Shown: positions 33,695 to 41,067 of the stretch, piece by piece
Numbering within the stretch: the stretch's first letter is position 1
Layout of the letters: every line of letters begins with the position of its first letter
Source: Clostridiales bacterium UBA7568
Lineage (GTDB): Bacteria > Bacillota > Clostridia > Oscillospirales > CAG-272
Assembly (NCBI GenBank): GCA_002479075.1
Contig: DLLG01000011.1
Span: forward strand, 16,019 to 80,018
Direction of reading: 5' to 3'
DNA length: 64,000 bases
Made by a program: the position numbers and the translations under genes
The notes under the pieces: generated by a model
What the model was told of the DNA's origin: nothing
Seen by the model: the letters and a program-made list of their open reading frames with translations, nothing else
Databases searched by the model: none

Positions 33695-34276
33695 TTATTT
33701 ACTCCGTTCTTTCTGCATAAGGTGGTGGAACTCATTTATCGTCTGAATATGCCAAGAAGTTTTACGGATGATACTGCGAAAATATGGGGAGCAGAAAAAC
33801 TCGATTAGGAATACTTTGGGAATGTAATAGGTGTTGTGCTTTATAAAGTGCTTAAGCCGTCCCTTGCCGCACCAGTTGGTAACGGTGGACTTTGCATATC
33901 CGGTTAGCTTAACGACCTCCTGAGAGGTAATAACGTCCTTATAGTCGGATAAAAGATCGGCATAATATTCGTGGAGCAATTTCAACGCTTCTTCTGACAT
34001 CTCAACAGGAAGTGTTATTTTATGATTTCCCTTATACCATCCTTTAGGAGCAGAATAGTATTCGGGAAACTTGCCCTTTCTTTCTAAGTATTTCTGTACG
34101 TCTGCTTTCTTGATTTTATAGCATCGGGTTTTCTTGCCCGAATACTCACATGGGACTGCTCCGCTTTTAAGCAGATACAGAGCAGTGGACTTGCTGATGT
34201 GGCAAATACGATAGAATTGCTCTTTCGTAATGACTTCGGGAACCTCGTTCCAATTGATCGGTCTGTGATATTTCAT
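33695..34276 (-). CDS. DNA-binding protein with two excisionase-type HTH motifs
   Basis: 193 residues with two similar HTH segments: TKEQFYRICHISKSTALYLLKSGAVPCEYSGKKTRCYKIKKADVQKYL, and VITSQEVVKLTGYAKSTVTNWCGKGRLKHFIKHNTYYIPKVFLIEFF. It is the gene nearest the right end of the element, so it may act in excision or regulate the right-end genes. It is followed by its own terminator. Confidence 0.72.
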   Translation of the reverse strand: MKYHRPINWNEVPEVITKEQFYRICHISKSTALYLLKSGAVPCEYSGKKTRCYKIKKADVQKYLERKGKFPEYYSAPKGWYKGNHKITLPVEMSEEALKLLHEYYADLLSDYKDVITSQEVVKLTGYAKSTVTNWCGKGRLKHFIKHNTYYIPKVFLIEFFCSPYFRSIIRKTSWHIQTINEFHHLMQKERSK

Positions 34277-34354
34277 AGCAATACGCCTTTCAAACTAATT
34301 TGTCGGATTGAAGTTCGTCCTGTGTGTATTGCCATTGGGTTTTATTTTGTGTCT

Positions 34355-34396
34355 GTTCTCTCCTGAGTTCTCTCCAAAACGCTCTCAGTTCTCTCC
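34355..34396 (+). repeat. Right arm-type sites: GTTCTCTCC x3
   Basis: GTTCTCTCC at 34355-34363, 34367-34375 and 34388-34396, matching the left-end repeats. The third continues into TAAAT as one left copy does. The 34277-34548 segment otherwise holds no gene. Confidence 0.55.
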
Positions 34397-34548
34397 TAAA
34401 TGCGATTTTTAATTCGATTCGAACTTCCTCAGCGAAATGGAGTTTTAGAAGAGCGACACCCGAAAAAGCCTTATTTAATGCGTGTTTCGGCGAATATCAA
34501 ACTGCCTGAAAAAACCTGCAAAAATCAGCGAGTGTCCAAAGGATTAAA

Positions 34549-34558
34549 GACTCGAAAT
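34549..34558 (+). repeat. attR core
   Basis: GACTCGAAAT, identical to 17364-17373. Host tRNA sequence resumes right after it. Confidence 0.75.
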
Positions 34559-34606
34559 CAGTTTGCGCAAAAGCGCACAAGGGTTCGAATCCCTTCCTCT
34601 CAGCCA
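34559..34606 (+). pseudogene. tRNA-Ser(CGA), 3' half, split by insertion
   Basis: 48 nt: CAG of the anticodon stem, variable arm TGCGC-AAAA-GCGCA, T arm AAGGG-TTCGAAT-CCCTT, acceptor CCTCTCA, discriminator G and CCA. It pairs with the 5' half at 17333 except for one acceptor mismatch (G1 with A72). It has no promoter of its own and is followed by the original terminator. Confidence 0.85.
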
Positions 34607-34616
34607 GAAGCAAAAC

Positions 34617-34657
34617 AATCTGAACATTATCATCAATGGTGATACGTTCGGATTTTT
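34617..34657 (+). terminator. Original host tRNA-Ser terminator
   Basis: AATCTGAAC/GTTCGGATT with inner TATCA/TGATA pairs and TTTTT. Its place after the 3' half shows this side is the pre-insertion chromosome. Confidence 0.75.
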
Positions 34658-34754
34658 GATTTTTATGAGTTATTTTATATTTTAGAAATTACTGTGGTTC
34701 TTATAATACCAATTCATATTGTTATATGCACTCCAATAATTTTTATGTAACATC

Positions 34755-34783
34755 TTGTCGAAATATGAAAATTATGATATAAT
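34755..34783 (+). promoter_or_regulatory. Promoter of the 34.8-kb gene pair
   Basis: TTGTCG, 17-nt spacer, TATAAT (34778-34783). It lies inside the longest possible reading frame, which is why a downstream TTG start is preferred for that gene. Confidence 0.6.
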
Positions 34784-34814
34784 ATTTTTGCATAAAGTGG
34801 TTGGGAGTGGTTTT

Positions 34815-36041
34815 TTGCGAAAGATTTTTCTTTTTTTGATTATAACAGTTAGTATTATTAGTCTTTTTTCAATATCAGCATATGCTGATAATACTGTTGC
34901 TATAGGCGATGTTAACTCCAATAGCAGCGGCGAATTGGTTGCCCAAGTTGAATCTTCTCAAGATTTGTCATCAATTTGTGCTGACCTTGTAAAATCAACG
35001 CAGTCTTGGGTTTCTTTAATAATGATAATTTTTTTGGCACTATATGTGCTTCTATTTAAGAAGGATATGCCTAAAATTTGGAAATTAATCGTCCCTGCCG
35101 TTTTGATAATAGTTACTTTTGGGGTTAGGCTATCATTGTATTTTAAGTGTTCGGATTTTTTACTCACTTTGATTGTGACGGGGATACAAATTATTTATTT
35201 CTTGATATTAATCAGATTTTGGAAAAAGACTCAAACGATTACGCACGAAACAGCCATTCCCAAAAACGCTCTTGAAAAAAAGGCCTGTACAGTAATTCAA
35301 AAGCTTCTTAATAAGAGCCATTATGCGATAGAATGTATACAATTATACACGATTCAAGCCAATACCGACCAAACGATCACTTCATTCCAAATAGATTTTC
35401 TTGGCGGAAGTTCCAAACAAGGAGTAAATATTAACGCTTTATTCTCAACTTCGTTGAAAATACCTACAGAGCATATTACTTCAATGGAAACTATCCAAAC
35501 ACTATATACTCAATTTATTGCAGAAGGAAATGTTACCGAAAGTCAAGAAAATGCCGTTTCGGTATTGATTTTAAATGAAATCAAAAAATTAAAACAAACA
35601 TTAAATGGAATTAAATCGACAAATGAGATTTCAGAAAACGAATGTTATTTAGCAAGAATTTTGCTTGTTTATTTATCGTTATACGCAACAATTAATGAGC
35701 ATGATACATATATTGGATTAGGCAGAGAATGTCTTGATTTGAAAAATCCTGATTTAGAACCATTGCTATTTACATATGAAAGAACTGGCATACTTGGAGC
35801 GATACTTTTGAACCAAATACCTTATGTTTTTTCATATAGACGTGGTGGCGGAAAAACAGGGCGTTTTTACTACACATTTTCTTGCGGTTCCAAGAAAAAA
35901 TATATAGTGTTGGTATCCATGAAAAATAAAAACAAATCATATTACATTGATAATTTTATGGCTAACAATATTAAAACTATACGACAACAGTTGATTAAGA
36001 TTTTGAATCCTAACAATGCATCTGAAAAGGTTGGTGATTAG
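34815..36041 (+). CDS. Unknown membrane protein with signal peptide and three further helices
   Basis: 408 residues from a TTG start with GGGAGTGG upstream. A cleavable-looking signal peptide (IFLFLIITVSIISLFSISAYA) comes first. A short outer segment and three transmembrane helices (VSLIMIIFLALYVLLF; LIVPAVLIIVTFGVRLSLYF; LIVTGIQIIYFLILIRFW) follow, then a 250-residue cytoplasmic domain ending near FSYRRGGGKTGRFYYTFSCGSKKKY. I do not recognise the family. It is AT-rich and adjacent to mobile DNA, so probably acquired. It partners the next small gene. Confidence 0.6.
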   Translation: MRKIFLFLIITVSIISLFSISAYADNTVAIGDVNSNSSGELVAQVESSQDLSSICADLVKSTQSWVSLIMIIFLALYVLLFKKDMPKIWKLIVPAVLIIVTFGVRLSLYFKCSDFLLTLIVTGIQIIYFLILIRFWKKTQTITHETAIPKNALEKKACTVIQKLLNKSHYAIECIQLYTIQANTDQTITSFQIDFLGGSSKQGVNINALFSTSLKIPTEHITSMETIQTLYTQFIAEGNVTESQENAVSVLILNEIKKLKQTLNGIKSTNEISENECYLARILLVYLSLYATINEHDTYIGLGRECLDLKNPDLEPLLFTYERTGILGAILLNQIPYVFSYRRGGGKTGRFYYTFSCGSKKKYIVLVSMKNKNKSYYIDNFMANNIKTIRQQLIKILNPNNASEKVGD

Positions 36042-36042
36042 T

Positions 36043-36390
36043 TTGAAAAAAAATAAAATTAATCCAAGAGATTTATCAGCACAACACGTGCGAATAAAGA
36101 TTGATAACAAAGAATATTATCAACAACTTTCAACTATGATAAAGCAAGCTTCTCAGTTGCAAATCATTTCGGAATCGTTTGATGAGATAGTGATAGTTTC
36201 AAAACAAGGGAAACAAGACATACATAATTTATTTCCCAAGATTAAAACGCTTGATACAGAATTGTCTTTTTTCGAACGCAAAAAGGATAAACGATTAAAA
36301 AAACTAATCAGATTTTTTGCACCAACCACAAAACGAAAACAAACTTCAGAAATTGTAAATATTAGCGGCGTTCTAATAAATGAAGGGTAA
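36043..36390 (+). CDS. Unknown basic cytoplasmic protein
   Basis: About 115 residues, Lys-rich (KKNKINPRDLSAQHVRIKIDN; FERKKDKRLKKLIRFF). It starts one base after the previous stop if the TTG at 36043 is used; a GTG (36034) or ATG (36016) would overlap that gene. Coupled to the membrane protein. No family recognised. Confidence 0.5.
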   Translation: MKKNKINPRDLSAQHVRIKIDNKEYYQQLSTMIKQASQLQIISESFDEIVIVSKQGKQDIHNLFPKIKTLDTELSFFERKKDKRLKKLIRFFAPTTKRKQTSEIVNISGVLINEG

Positions 36391-36444
36391 TTATTAAACC
36401 GCACACATGTGCAAAGAGCGAAAGCTCACTGCCCTCTGCTCGTT

Positions 36445-36606
36445 TCAAGCCGTTTTCCGGCTCTCTGTGCCTTTATCTTGTCTTTTCCGTTTCTCAAACT
36501 CTTTTCTGCTTTGCTCGGCCTCGAAAAAAGCTTGAATTTGCGGAAGGAAGTGTCGTGCGAGGATTTCCAATTTATGTTTTGGAATATTACTTCTGTTCGC
36601 TGTCAT
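36445..36606 (-). CDS. 53-residue element-type small protein
   Basis: MTANRSNIPKHKLEILARHF continues into LPQIQAFFEAEQSRKEFEKRK. The pattern 'KLEILARHFLPQIQAFFE' recurs in small proteins of clostridial mobile elements. Intact, but surrounded by decayed sequence. Role unknown. Confidence 0.5.
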   Translation of the reverse strand: MTANRSNIPKHKLEILARHFLPQIQAFFEAEQSRKEFEKRKRQDKGTESRKTA

Positions 36607-37151
36607 ACGGCGACACGGCTTTTATTTGTTGTCGGTCATTCCTCCATTACATATTCATTTGCATATCGCCATCATCATAGCTGTCTTGATTTTGTTTTTT
36701 CTTTTGTCTGCGTTTGCGTTCACGGACAAATTTTTGGGAAGTGTTTGCCATTATTTGTTTCTTCTATCATCGCAATATCAGCTGCAAGATAAAAGCATCG
36801 ACAGTAATATTGCTCCAACCGCCACCCATTTCAGCTTGAACTTCCACGGAGTCAAATCATTGGCTTTCAACTAGTTCATCATTCGGCATATTTCCGTGTG
36901 TATTTGTTCTTTCAAGGAGTCCGTGTGCCTCAATAATTTGTCCTTGGTTGAATACTCTATTGAGTCCATCTTGCCTGTTGCCGCCTTGCGCATTTCCGTT
37001 AAACACGGCCTGAGCGTCTGTACGATTAGATCGTTCAAGTCCTGATGCGTCGGAAGTTCGGATATCAAATCCGTGTTTCTTACAATGCTGTTTCCAACTG
37101 ACGAAAAGTTTTCCGCTATTTTGTTGTAATAAAAGCATTTCCAATATTCTT
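36607..37151 (-). pseudogene. Decayed mobile-element sequence
   Basis: Short minus-strand pieces remain in different frames, for example DLNDLIVQTLRPCLTEMRK...IEYSTKDKLLRHTDSLKEQIHTE (36871-37068), a frame-shifted WKQHCKKHGFDIR just upstream of it, and a 34-residue basic stub at 36647-36751. They look like one or more broken element genes. No intact gene of normal size is present. Confidence 0.4.
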
Positions 37152-37589
37152 TTGTCTATCAAGCAAGGTATTATTACGCCGTCCACAAAACAACGCCTTG
37201 AAGAATTGGAAGGTCAAGAGAAAGAATTTGAAATCGAAATTGCGAAGGAAAACATTACGAGACCTACGCTTGACCGTGATCAGATTAGATTTTGGTTTCA
37301 TCGATTTAGGAAAATTGATGCGTCCAAGCCTGAAAATCGCAGAAGACTTGTTGATAGTTTCGTAAACTCGGTGATTTTACATAATGATCATATTGAATTC
37401 TATTTTAATTTCAAAAAGGGTGCGAAAACGCTTTCTTTGACCGACTTGGAAAAATGTTCGGATATGTTTGACTCTCTCCCGCCAAAAACAAAACAGACGC
37501 CGATCGGCGTCTGTTTTGCTTTTCTCAGGTGGGATTCGAACGGGAGCGGTAGTGAATGGCCTGCCGGTGGCAGGTCAGAGCCGCGATGA
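37152..37589 (+). pseudogene. Large serine recombinase, C-terminal fragment
   Basis: STKQRLEELEGQEKEFEIEI (coiled coil) and DRDQIRFWFHRFRKIDASKP...RRLVDSFVNSVILHNDHIEFYFNF form the C-terminal end of a large serine recombinase. The N-terminal catalytic and zinc-ribbon domains are missing, so it is inactive. A 28-bp palindrome interrupts the end of the frame. Relic of a second, older element. Confidence 0.75.
37490..37517. terminator. Perfect 28-bp palindrome at recombinase end
   Basis: AAAACAGACGCCGA followed by its exact complement. A likely terminator hairpin of the old recombinase gene. Confidence 0.6.
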
Positions 37590-37653
37590 CCGAGCGGCAA
37601 ATTTGTATAGTCAAGCGTCCGCCAAAGTGCCATTTGAAGTTTTTCGTTTTGTA

Positions 37654-37682
37654 TTGACTTTTCAAACGCGAAGTGCTATAAT
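37654..37682 (+). promoter_or_regulatory. Promoter of the antiporter leader
   Basis: TTGACT (37654-37659), 17-nt spacer, TATAAT (37677-37682). Transcription should start just at the riboswitch. Confidence 0.85.
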
Positions 37683-37688
37683 CAACCA

Positions 37689-37749
37689 CGGAAATGAAGT
37701 TCTTCCGCAAGGGCAACCTTGAAACCGCGTTTACGCTGATGACTTCTGC
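37689..37749 (+). promoter_or_regulatory. Fluoride riboswitch (crcB-type) aptamer
   Basis: Order of parts matches the fluoride aptamer: CGGAA (37689-37693), AT, GAAGT (37696-37700), TTCCG (37703-37707) closing the first helix; an extra CAAGG/CCTTG hairpin; AAACC; GCG/CGC; then TGAT and ACTTC (37742-37746) pairing back to GAAGT. Fluoride riboswitches are known upstream of fluoride channels and some Na+/H+ antiporters, and an antiporter gene follows here. Read by eye, not by covariance model. Confidence 0.72.
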
Positions 37750-37779
37750 GAATTTTTATCGCAGGGCATCGGCTTTTTT
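37735..37779 (+). terminator. Riboswitch-controlled terminator
   Basis: GCTGAT...CTGCGA, loop, TCGCAG...ATCGGC, then TTTTTT. The left arm reuses the aptamer's own CGCTGATGACTTC, so aptamer folding and terminator are mutually exclusive. Ligand binding should therefore switch the gene on. Confidence 0.72.
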
Positions 37780-37801
37780 GTTGCCCTGAAAGGAGGACTT
37801 T

Positions 37802-38989
37802 ATGTCGTTTTTAACATCACTCGCTATTATTTTGTTATCCGCGCTGTTGCTCGGAAGTGCGTTCCGCAAAATCAAACTTCCGTCGCTTATAGGAATGTTG
37901 CTCGTCGGAATAGTGTTTAGCCCGCACGTTTTAAGCTTTATTTCGTCCGATATTCTGAATATCTCAAGCGATTTGAGACAACTTGCTTTGATTATCATAT
38001 TGACCCGCGCAGGGCTGTCATTAAAACTTGACGACCTTAAAAAAGTAGGCAGACCCGCAATTTTGCTTTGCTTTTTGCCGGCTACATTTGAAATAATCGG
38101 TTATGTTGTGCTTGCTCCGCTTATTTTGGGGTTATCGATACAAGAAAGCGCGTTAATGGGAGCGGTAATGGGGGCAGTATCGCCCGCGGTTGTAGTTCCT
38201 CGTATGCTAAAACTTAAAGAAGAGGGCTACGGGACAAACAAAAGTATTCCTCAAATGATAACGGCGGGCGCGTCCTGCGATGACGTTTTCGTAATAGTTT
38301 TATTTACGGCGCTGCTTACAACCGTAAGCGTTGGCGGTTTCGACTTTAACGTAATATGGCAAATCCCCGTATCTATCGTTTTGGGTATAACCTTGGGCGT
38401 GTTCTGCGGCTATGTATTCTCAGTGTTTTTCAAACGTTTCAAAGTGCGCGATACCGTAAAAATCATAATTTTGTTAAGCATTTCGTTTCTGTTTGTTGCG
38501 CTTGAAAACTTAATAAAAGAGTACGTTCCTTTTTCAGGACTTATTGCAGTAATATCCCTTGGAATTATGTTCAATATGAAGTCCGAAGAACGGGCAAGCA
38601 GGCTATCGGTCAGATATGAAAAACTGTGGGTTTTCGCCGAAATAATTTTGTTTGTTCTTGTTGGCGCGGAAGTCGATATTTCATATGTGCTTTCTGACGG
38701 CAGTAGCGTAATTATTGTTTTGTTTTGCGCACTGATATTCAGAATAATCGGCGTTTTTGTATGCCTTATAAAAACGCCGCTCAATTTCAAAGAAAGGCTG
38801 TTCTGCGCGATTGCATATATTCCCAAGGCGACCGTTCAGGCGGCAATCGGCGCAATTCCGCTTTCGGCAGGACTTGAATGTGGTCAGACAATTCTGACCT
38901 GCGCTGTTTTGGCAATACTTATCACCGCCCCGCTCGGCGCGATTGCGACCGATTTATCATATAAAAAACTGCTTACAAAAATGAAATAG
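37802..38989 (+). CDS. Cation:proton antiporter (CPA family)
   Basis: 395 residues, about 11-12 transmembrane helices, no cytoplasmic regulatory domain. Conserved pieces are KLPSLIGMLLVGIVFSP (helix 2), GAVMGAVSPAVVVPRML (helix 4 region) and ITAGASCDDVFVIVLF, where the double Asp marks the ion site. Exchanges Na+ or another ion for H+ at the inner membrane. Behind a fluoride-type riboswitch, so possibly part of fluoride tolerance, maybe fluoride export or pH repair. Ribosome site AAAGGAGG. Confidence 0.88.
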   Translation: MSFLTSLAIILLSALLLGSAFRKIKLPSLIGMLLVGIVFSPHVLSFISSDILNISSDLRQLALIIILTRAGLSLKLDDLKKVGRPAILLCFLPATFEIIGYVVLAPLILGLSIQESALMGAVMGAVSPAVVVPRMLKLKEEGYGTNKSIPQMITAGASCDDVFVIVLFTALLTTVSVGGFDFNVIWQIPVSIVLGITLGVFCGYVFSVFFKRFKVRDTVKIIILLSISFLFVALENLIKEYVPFSGLIAVISLGIMFNMKSEERASRLSVRYEKLWVFAEIILFVLVGAEVDISYVLSDGSSVIIVLFCALIFRIIGVFVCLIKTPLNFKERLFCAIAYIPKATVQAAIGAIPLSAGLECGQTILTCAVLAILITAPLGAIATDLSYKKLLTKMK

Positions 38990-39041
38990 AATTTGGTTCA
39001 TATCAGTCACGTCTGAAATCCGGGCGTGTGGCGAGATAGTA

Positions 39042-39077
39042 ACAGCCCCTTGATTCGGAAAAGAATCAAGGGGCTGT
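39042..39077. terminator. 15-bp hairpin between antiporter and MATE gene
   Basis: ACAGCCCCTTGATTC/GAATCAAGGGGCTGT between convergent genes; no clear T-run on either side. Confidence 0.5.
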
Positions 39078-39112
39078 ATGGCGTTATTCATTTGTATTAT
39101 TCAGTCTTGTTC

Positions 39113-40420
39113 TTACTCCGGCATTTTCTTTTTTGTCAGGGTGAGCCGTTCCGAGAGTGCAATCAGAAAGGTCAGTCCCTGCGCGATCGGAACCGTCAGC
39201 CAGACGCCCTCCAACTTGAGGAATGACGGCAGAATCAGTAACAGAACAAATGTCAGCACCGGCTCCGCATAGACAAGCGTGTAGGAGAGAACGTTTTTCT
39301 CGGTCGCGTAGTAATACGATGTCGTGATGCGGACGAACGCGAGAAAAAGCATCGGGGCAAGAAAGTACGGCAGATAACGGATAACGCCCGTGTTGGCTTC
39401 ACCGGACGCGCCGAAGAGTACGCCCACCTTTCCTCGTGCAAAAAATACGCCGACCATACAGACAAATGAGATCGCAAGCGCGGTGATATATGCCGCTCTG
39501 ACCGTTTGCTTAACGCCGTCGGAATCCTTCTGACCGTAGTGAAGGCTGATGAGCGGTTGGCAGCCGTCGCCGACGCCCTGCAGCAGCAGATAGATGATTG
39601 AAGTTACATATCCGATACAGCCGTAAATGGCAACCGCCTGCTCGTTTCCGTACAGAAGCAGAAAACGGTTCATCAGAAGCAGCGTGATCATCGGAGAAAA
39701 TGTCAGTCCGAAGGGAGAGAGCGCCACCTTCAGCGTCTCGCCCCATACGGGAAACTGCTTTTTCGGCGACAGCAATTTAACGCCCAACCGCTTGCGTAAA
39801 AAGAATATCACGGCGACAAGCATTGTAACCGCCTGCCCGATGATTGTTGCCAACGCAGCGCCTGCCATCCCGAGCGAGAGCACCCGGACGAAGGTAAAAT
39901 CAAGAGCGACATTGGTCAGAAAGCCGAGGATCATAGCGACCATAGCGAAGGTCGAGCCGTTCATATTGCGAATGAACGGAACAAAGCCGGTCGCCAGAAG
40001 CTGAAAAATCGCGCCGAGCGCAATGATTTTTACATATTCCGCGGACATACGAAGCGTGTCTCCCGTCGCACCGAAAAATGTCAGGATAGGCTTTGCAAGC
40101 AGGAAAAGTACAAGCGTCAGAAGCGCGCCCACGGACAGCATAAGAAACGTAGTCGCCGAAAAGCATTCGCGCGACTCTTTTTCTTTGTCTTGCGCTCGGA
40201 AGATCGTGAACCGTATCGCGCCCGCAAGCCCGATTCCAGTTCCGACTGCCTGAATAAAAGCTGAGAGCGGATAGCCCAGCGTAATCGCCGCGATTCCCGC
40301 ATCACCCAGACTTCTGCCGACAAAAAAGCCGTCAACGATCGTATAAACGCCCGAAAGCGCAAACGCGAGAACCGACGGCAGAACATAAGAAAGAAATTCT
40401 TTATTTCTGTTTGTTTTCAT
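39113..40420 (-). CDS. MATE family efflux transporter
   Basis: 435 residues, 12 transmembrane helices in two repeats (for example LPSVLAFALSGVYTIVDGFFVG and VALSPFGLTFSPMITLLLMNRF). Exports cationic drugs or metabolites using Na+ or H+. Start set at the ATG at 40420 after AGGGGGC; the frame extends nine codons upstream into the regulator. It overlaps the 3' end of a marR-type gene, which would normally control it. Confidence 0.9.
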   Translation of the reverse strand: MKTNRNKEFLSYVLPSVLAFALSGVYTIVDGFFVGRSLGDAGIAAITLGYPLSAFIQAVGTGIGLAGAIRFTIFRAQDKEKESRECFSATTFLMLSVGALLTLVLFLLAKPILTFFGATGDTLRMSAEYVKIIALGAIFQLLATGFVPFIRNMNGSTFAMVAMILGFLTNVALDFTFVRVLSLGMAGAALATIIGQAVTMLVAVIFFLRKRLGVKLLSPKKQFPVWGETLKVALSPFGLTFSPMITLLLMNRFLLLYGNEQAVAIYGCIGYVTSIIYLLLQGVGDGCQPLISLHYGQKDSDGVKQTVRAAYITALAISFVCMVGVFFARGKVGVLFGASGEANTGVIRYLPYFLAPMLFLAFVRITTSYYYATEKNVLSYTLVYAEPVLTFVLLLILPSFLKLEGVWLTVPIAQGLTFLIALSERLTLTKKKMPE

Positions 40421-40852
40421 CGCGCGCCCCCTGCATTTCTCTTTCAAAAACCGTGTTGAAAAGCGACACGGCGTCCATCATTTGCCTGATGCGTTCCTCG
40501 CCTATGAGATCGAAAACACGATTTTCCAATCTGTATAATGGCGCAAGCATTTCGCCTGCGTAAGTATTGCCTTGCTCTGTCAGACAGATATATTTTTCTC
40601 GTCTGTCACCCGTTCCGACCGACAGGGAAACATACCCCTCGTCTTTCAGCCCACGCATAACTGTTGCGACCGTCTGCTTAGAAAGCCCGGTGCGGTCTGC
40701 GATTTGTTTTTGCGTGATCGGCTCGTGACCGTAAGCTGCGTACAGGACAAGCAGACGGGGTAGGGGTTATAATTCCGCTCCGTGCACCATTCCGTATACA
40801 GCGCATTTGTCTGACCCCACACTTTCCAGAAGTTTCCGCTGGTTTTCTCCAT
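40401..40852 (-). pseudogene. MarR-family regulator, frameshifted
   Basis: The N-terminus MEKTSGNFWKVWGQTNALYTEW...NYNPYP is in one frame. The rest, RLLVLYAAYGHEPITQKQIADRTGLSKQTVATVMRGLKDEGYVSL, is in another. The break is at the C-rich run CCCCTACCCCG (about 40755-40766). Together they make a normal 150-residue MarR winged helix, so one base appears lost. Either a recent pseudogene or a base-calling error in the run. Its target is probably its own promoter and the MATE gene. Confidence 0.82.
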
Positions 40853-40883
40853 AATTGCCCCCATAATAGTACTTGAAAATATT

Positions 40884-40913
40884 ATTTTAGCGCTTTTGAA
40901 TACCATTTGTCAA
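40884..40913 (-). promoter_or_regulatory. Promoter of marR-MATE
   Basis: Minus-strand TTGACA, 18-nt spacer, TAAAAT, 32 nt upstream of the marR start. The interval has a dyad-like ATAATATTTTCAAGTACTATTAT-type stretch that could be the operator. Confidence 0.65.
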
Positions 40914-40942
40914 GTGGTTTGTGGAATTTACCGCAGAGAAAC

Positions 40943-40970
40943 GCCACCCGACTTTTTGCAGTCGGGTGGC
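40943..40970. terminator. Hairpin upstream of marR
   Basis: GCCACCCGACT/AGTCGGGTGGC with a T-rich loop. The T-run after the stem is weak, so this is a terminator-like structure only. Confidence 0.45.
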
Positions 40971-41067
40971 TACGCGGTTATGATTTTAAATTGACAAACA
41001 GATATACTGCTTCCGGGCATCCGACGCTATAAACACTTACTTACGTTTCCGACGTGTTTATACATCG

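Larger units (their letters stand above)
17364..34558. mobile_element. 17.2-kb integrative element in tRNA-Ser(CGA), carrying a defence island
   Basis: Bounded by the 10-bp core repeats, which lie exactly where the two halves of one tRNA-Ser gene meet. Contents: replacement tRNA, integrase, ParB-like, two MobC/RHH proteins, oriT candidate, RepA-like ATPase, excisionase (minus strand), then AAA ATPase, HTH-Fic and a seven-gene restriction/defence operon (plus), then TnpV-type genes (minus). No relaxase, coupling protein or type IV secretion genes are seen, so it resembles a mobilisable element needing a helper. The cargo is AT-rich compared with the chromosome. Confidence 0.82.

Noticed and set aside
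34324..34509. 61-codon open frame near the element's right end
   Set aside because: Made largely of the TTCTCTCC repeats and lacks a ribosome site.
17333..34606. Split tRNA halves working in trans, as in some archaea
   Set aside because: The 3' half has no visible promoter, the halves lack long complementary tails, and the acceptor has a G-A mismatch; insertion damage is simpler.
36409..36792. 127-codon plus-strand open frame in the relic region
   Set aside because: Composition is unlike a protein and it is antisense to the better-supported 53-residue gene.
37531..37600. tRNA-like GATTCGAAC stretch on either strand after the recombinase relic
   Set aside because: No T stem, acceptor stem or anticodon arm can be drawn around it.
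40755..40766. Programmed frameshift in marR
   Set aside because: No slippery heptamer or stimulatory structure is evident; a lost base in a homopolymer is more likely.
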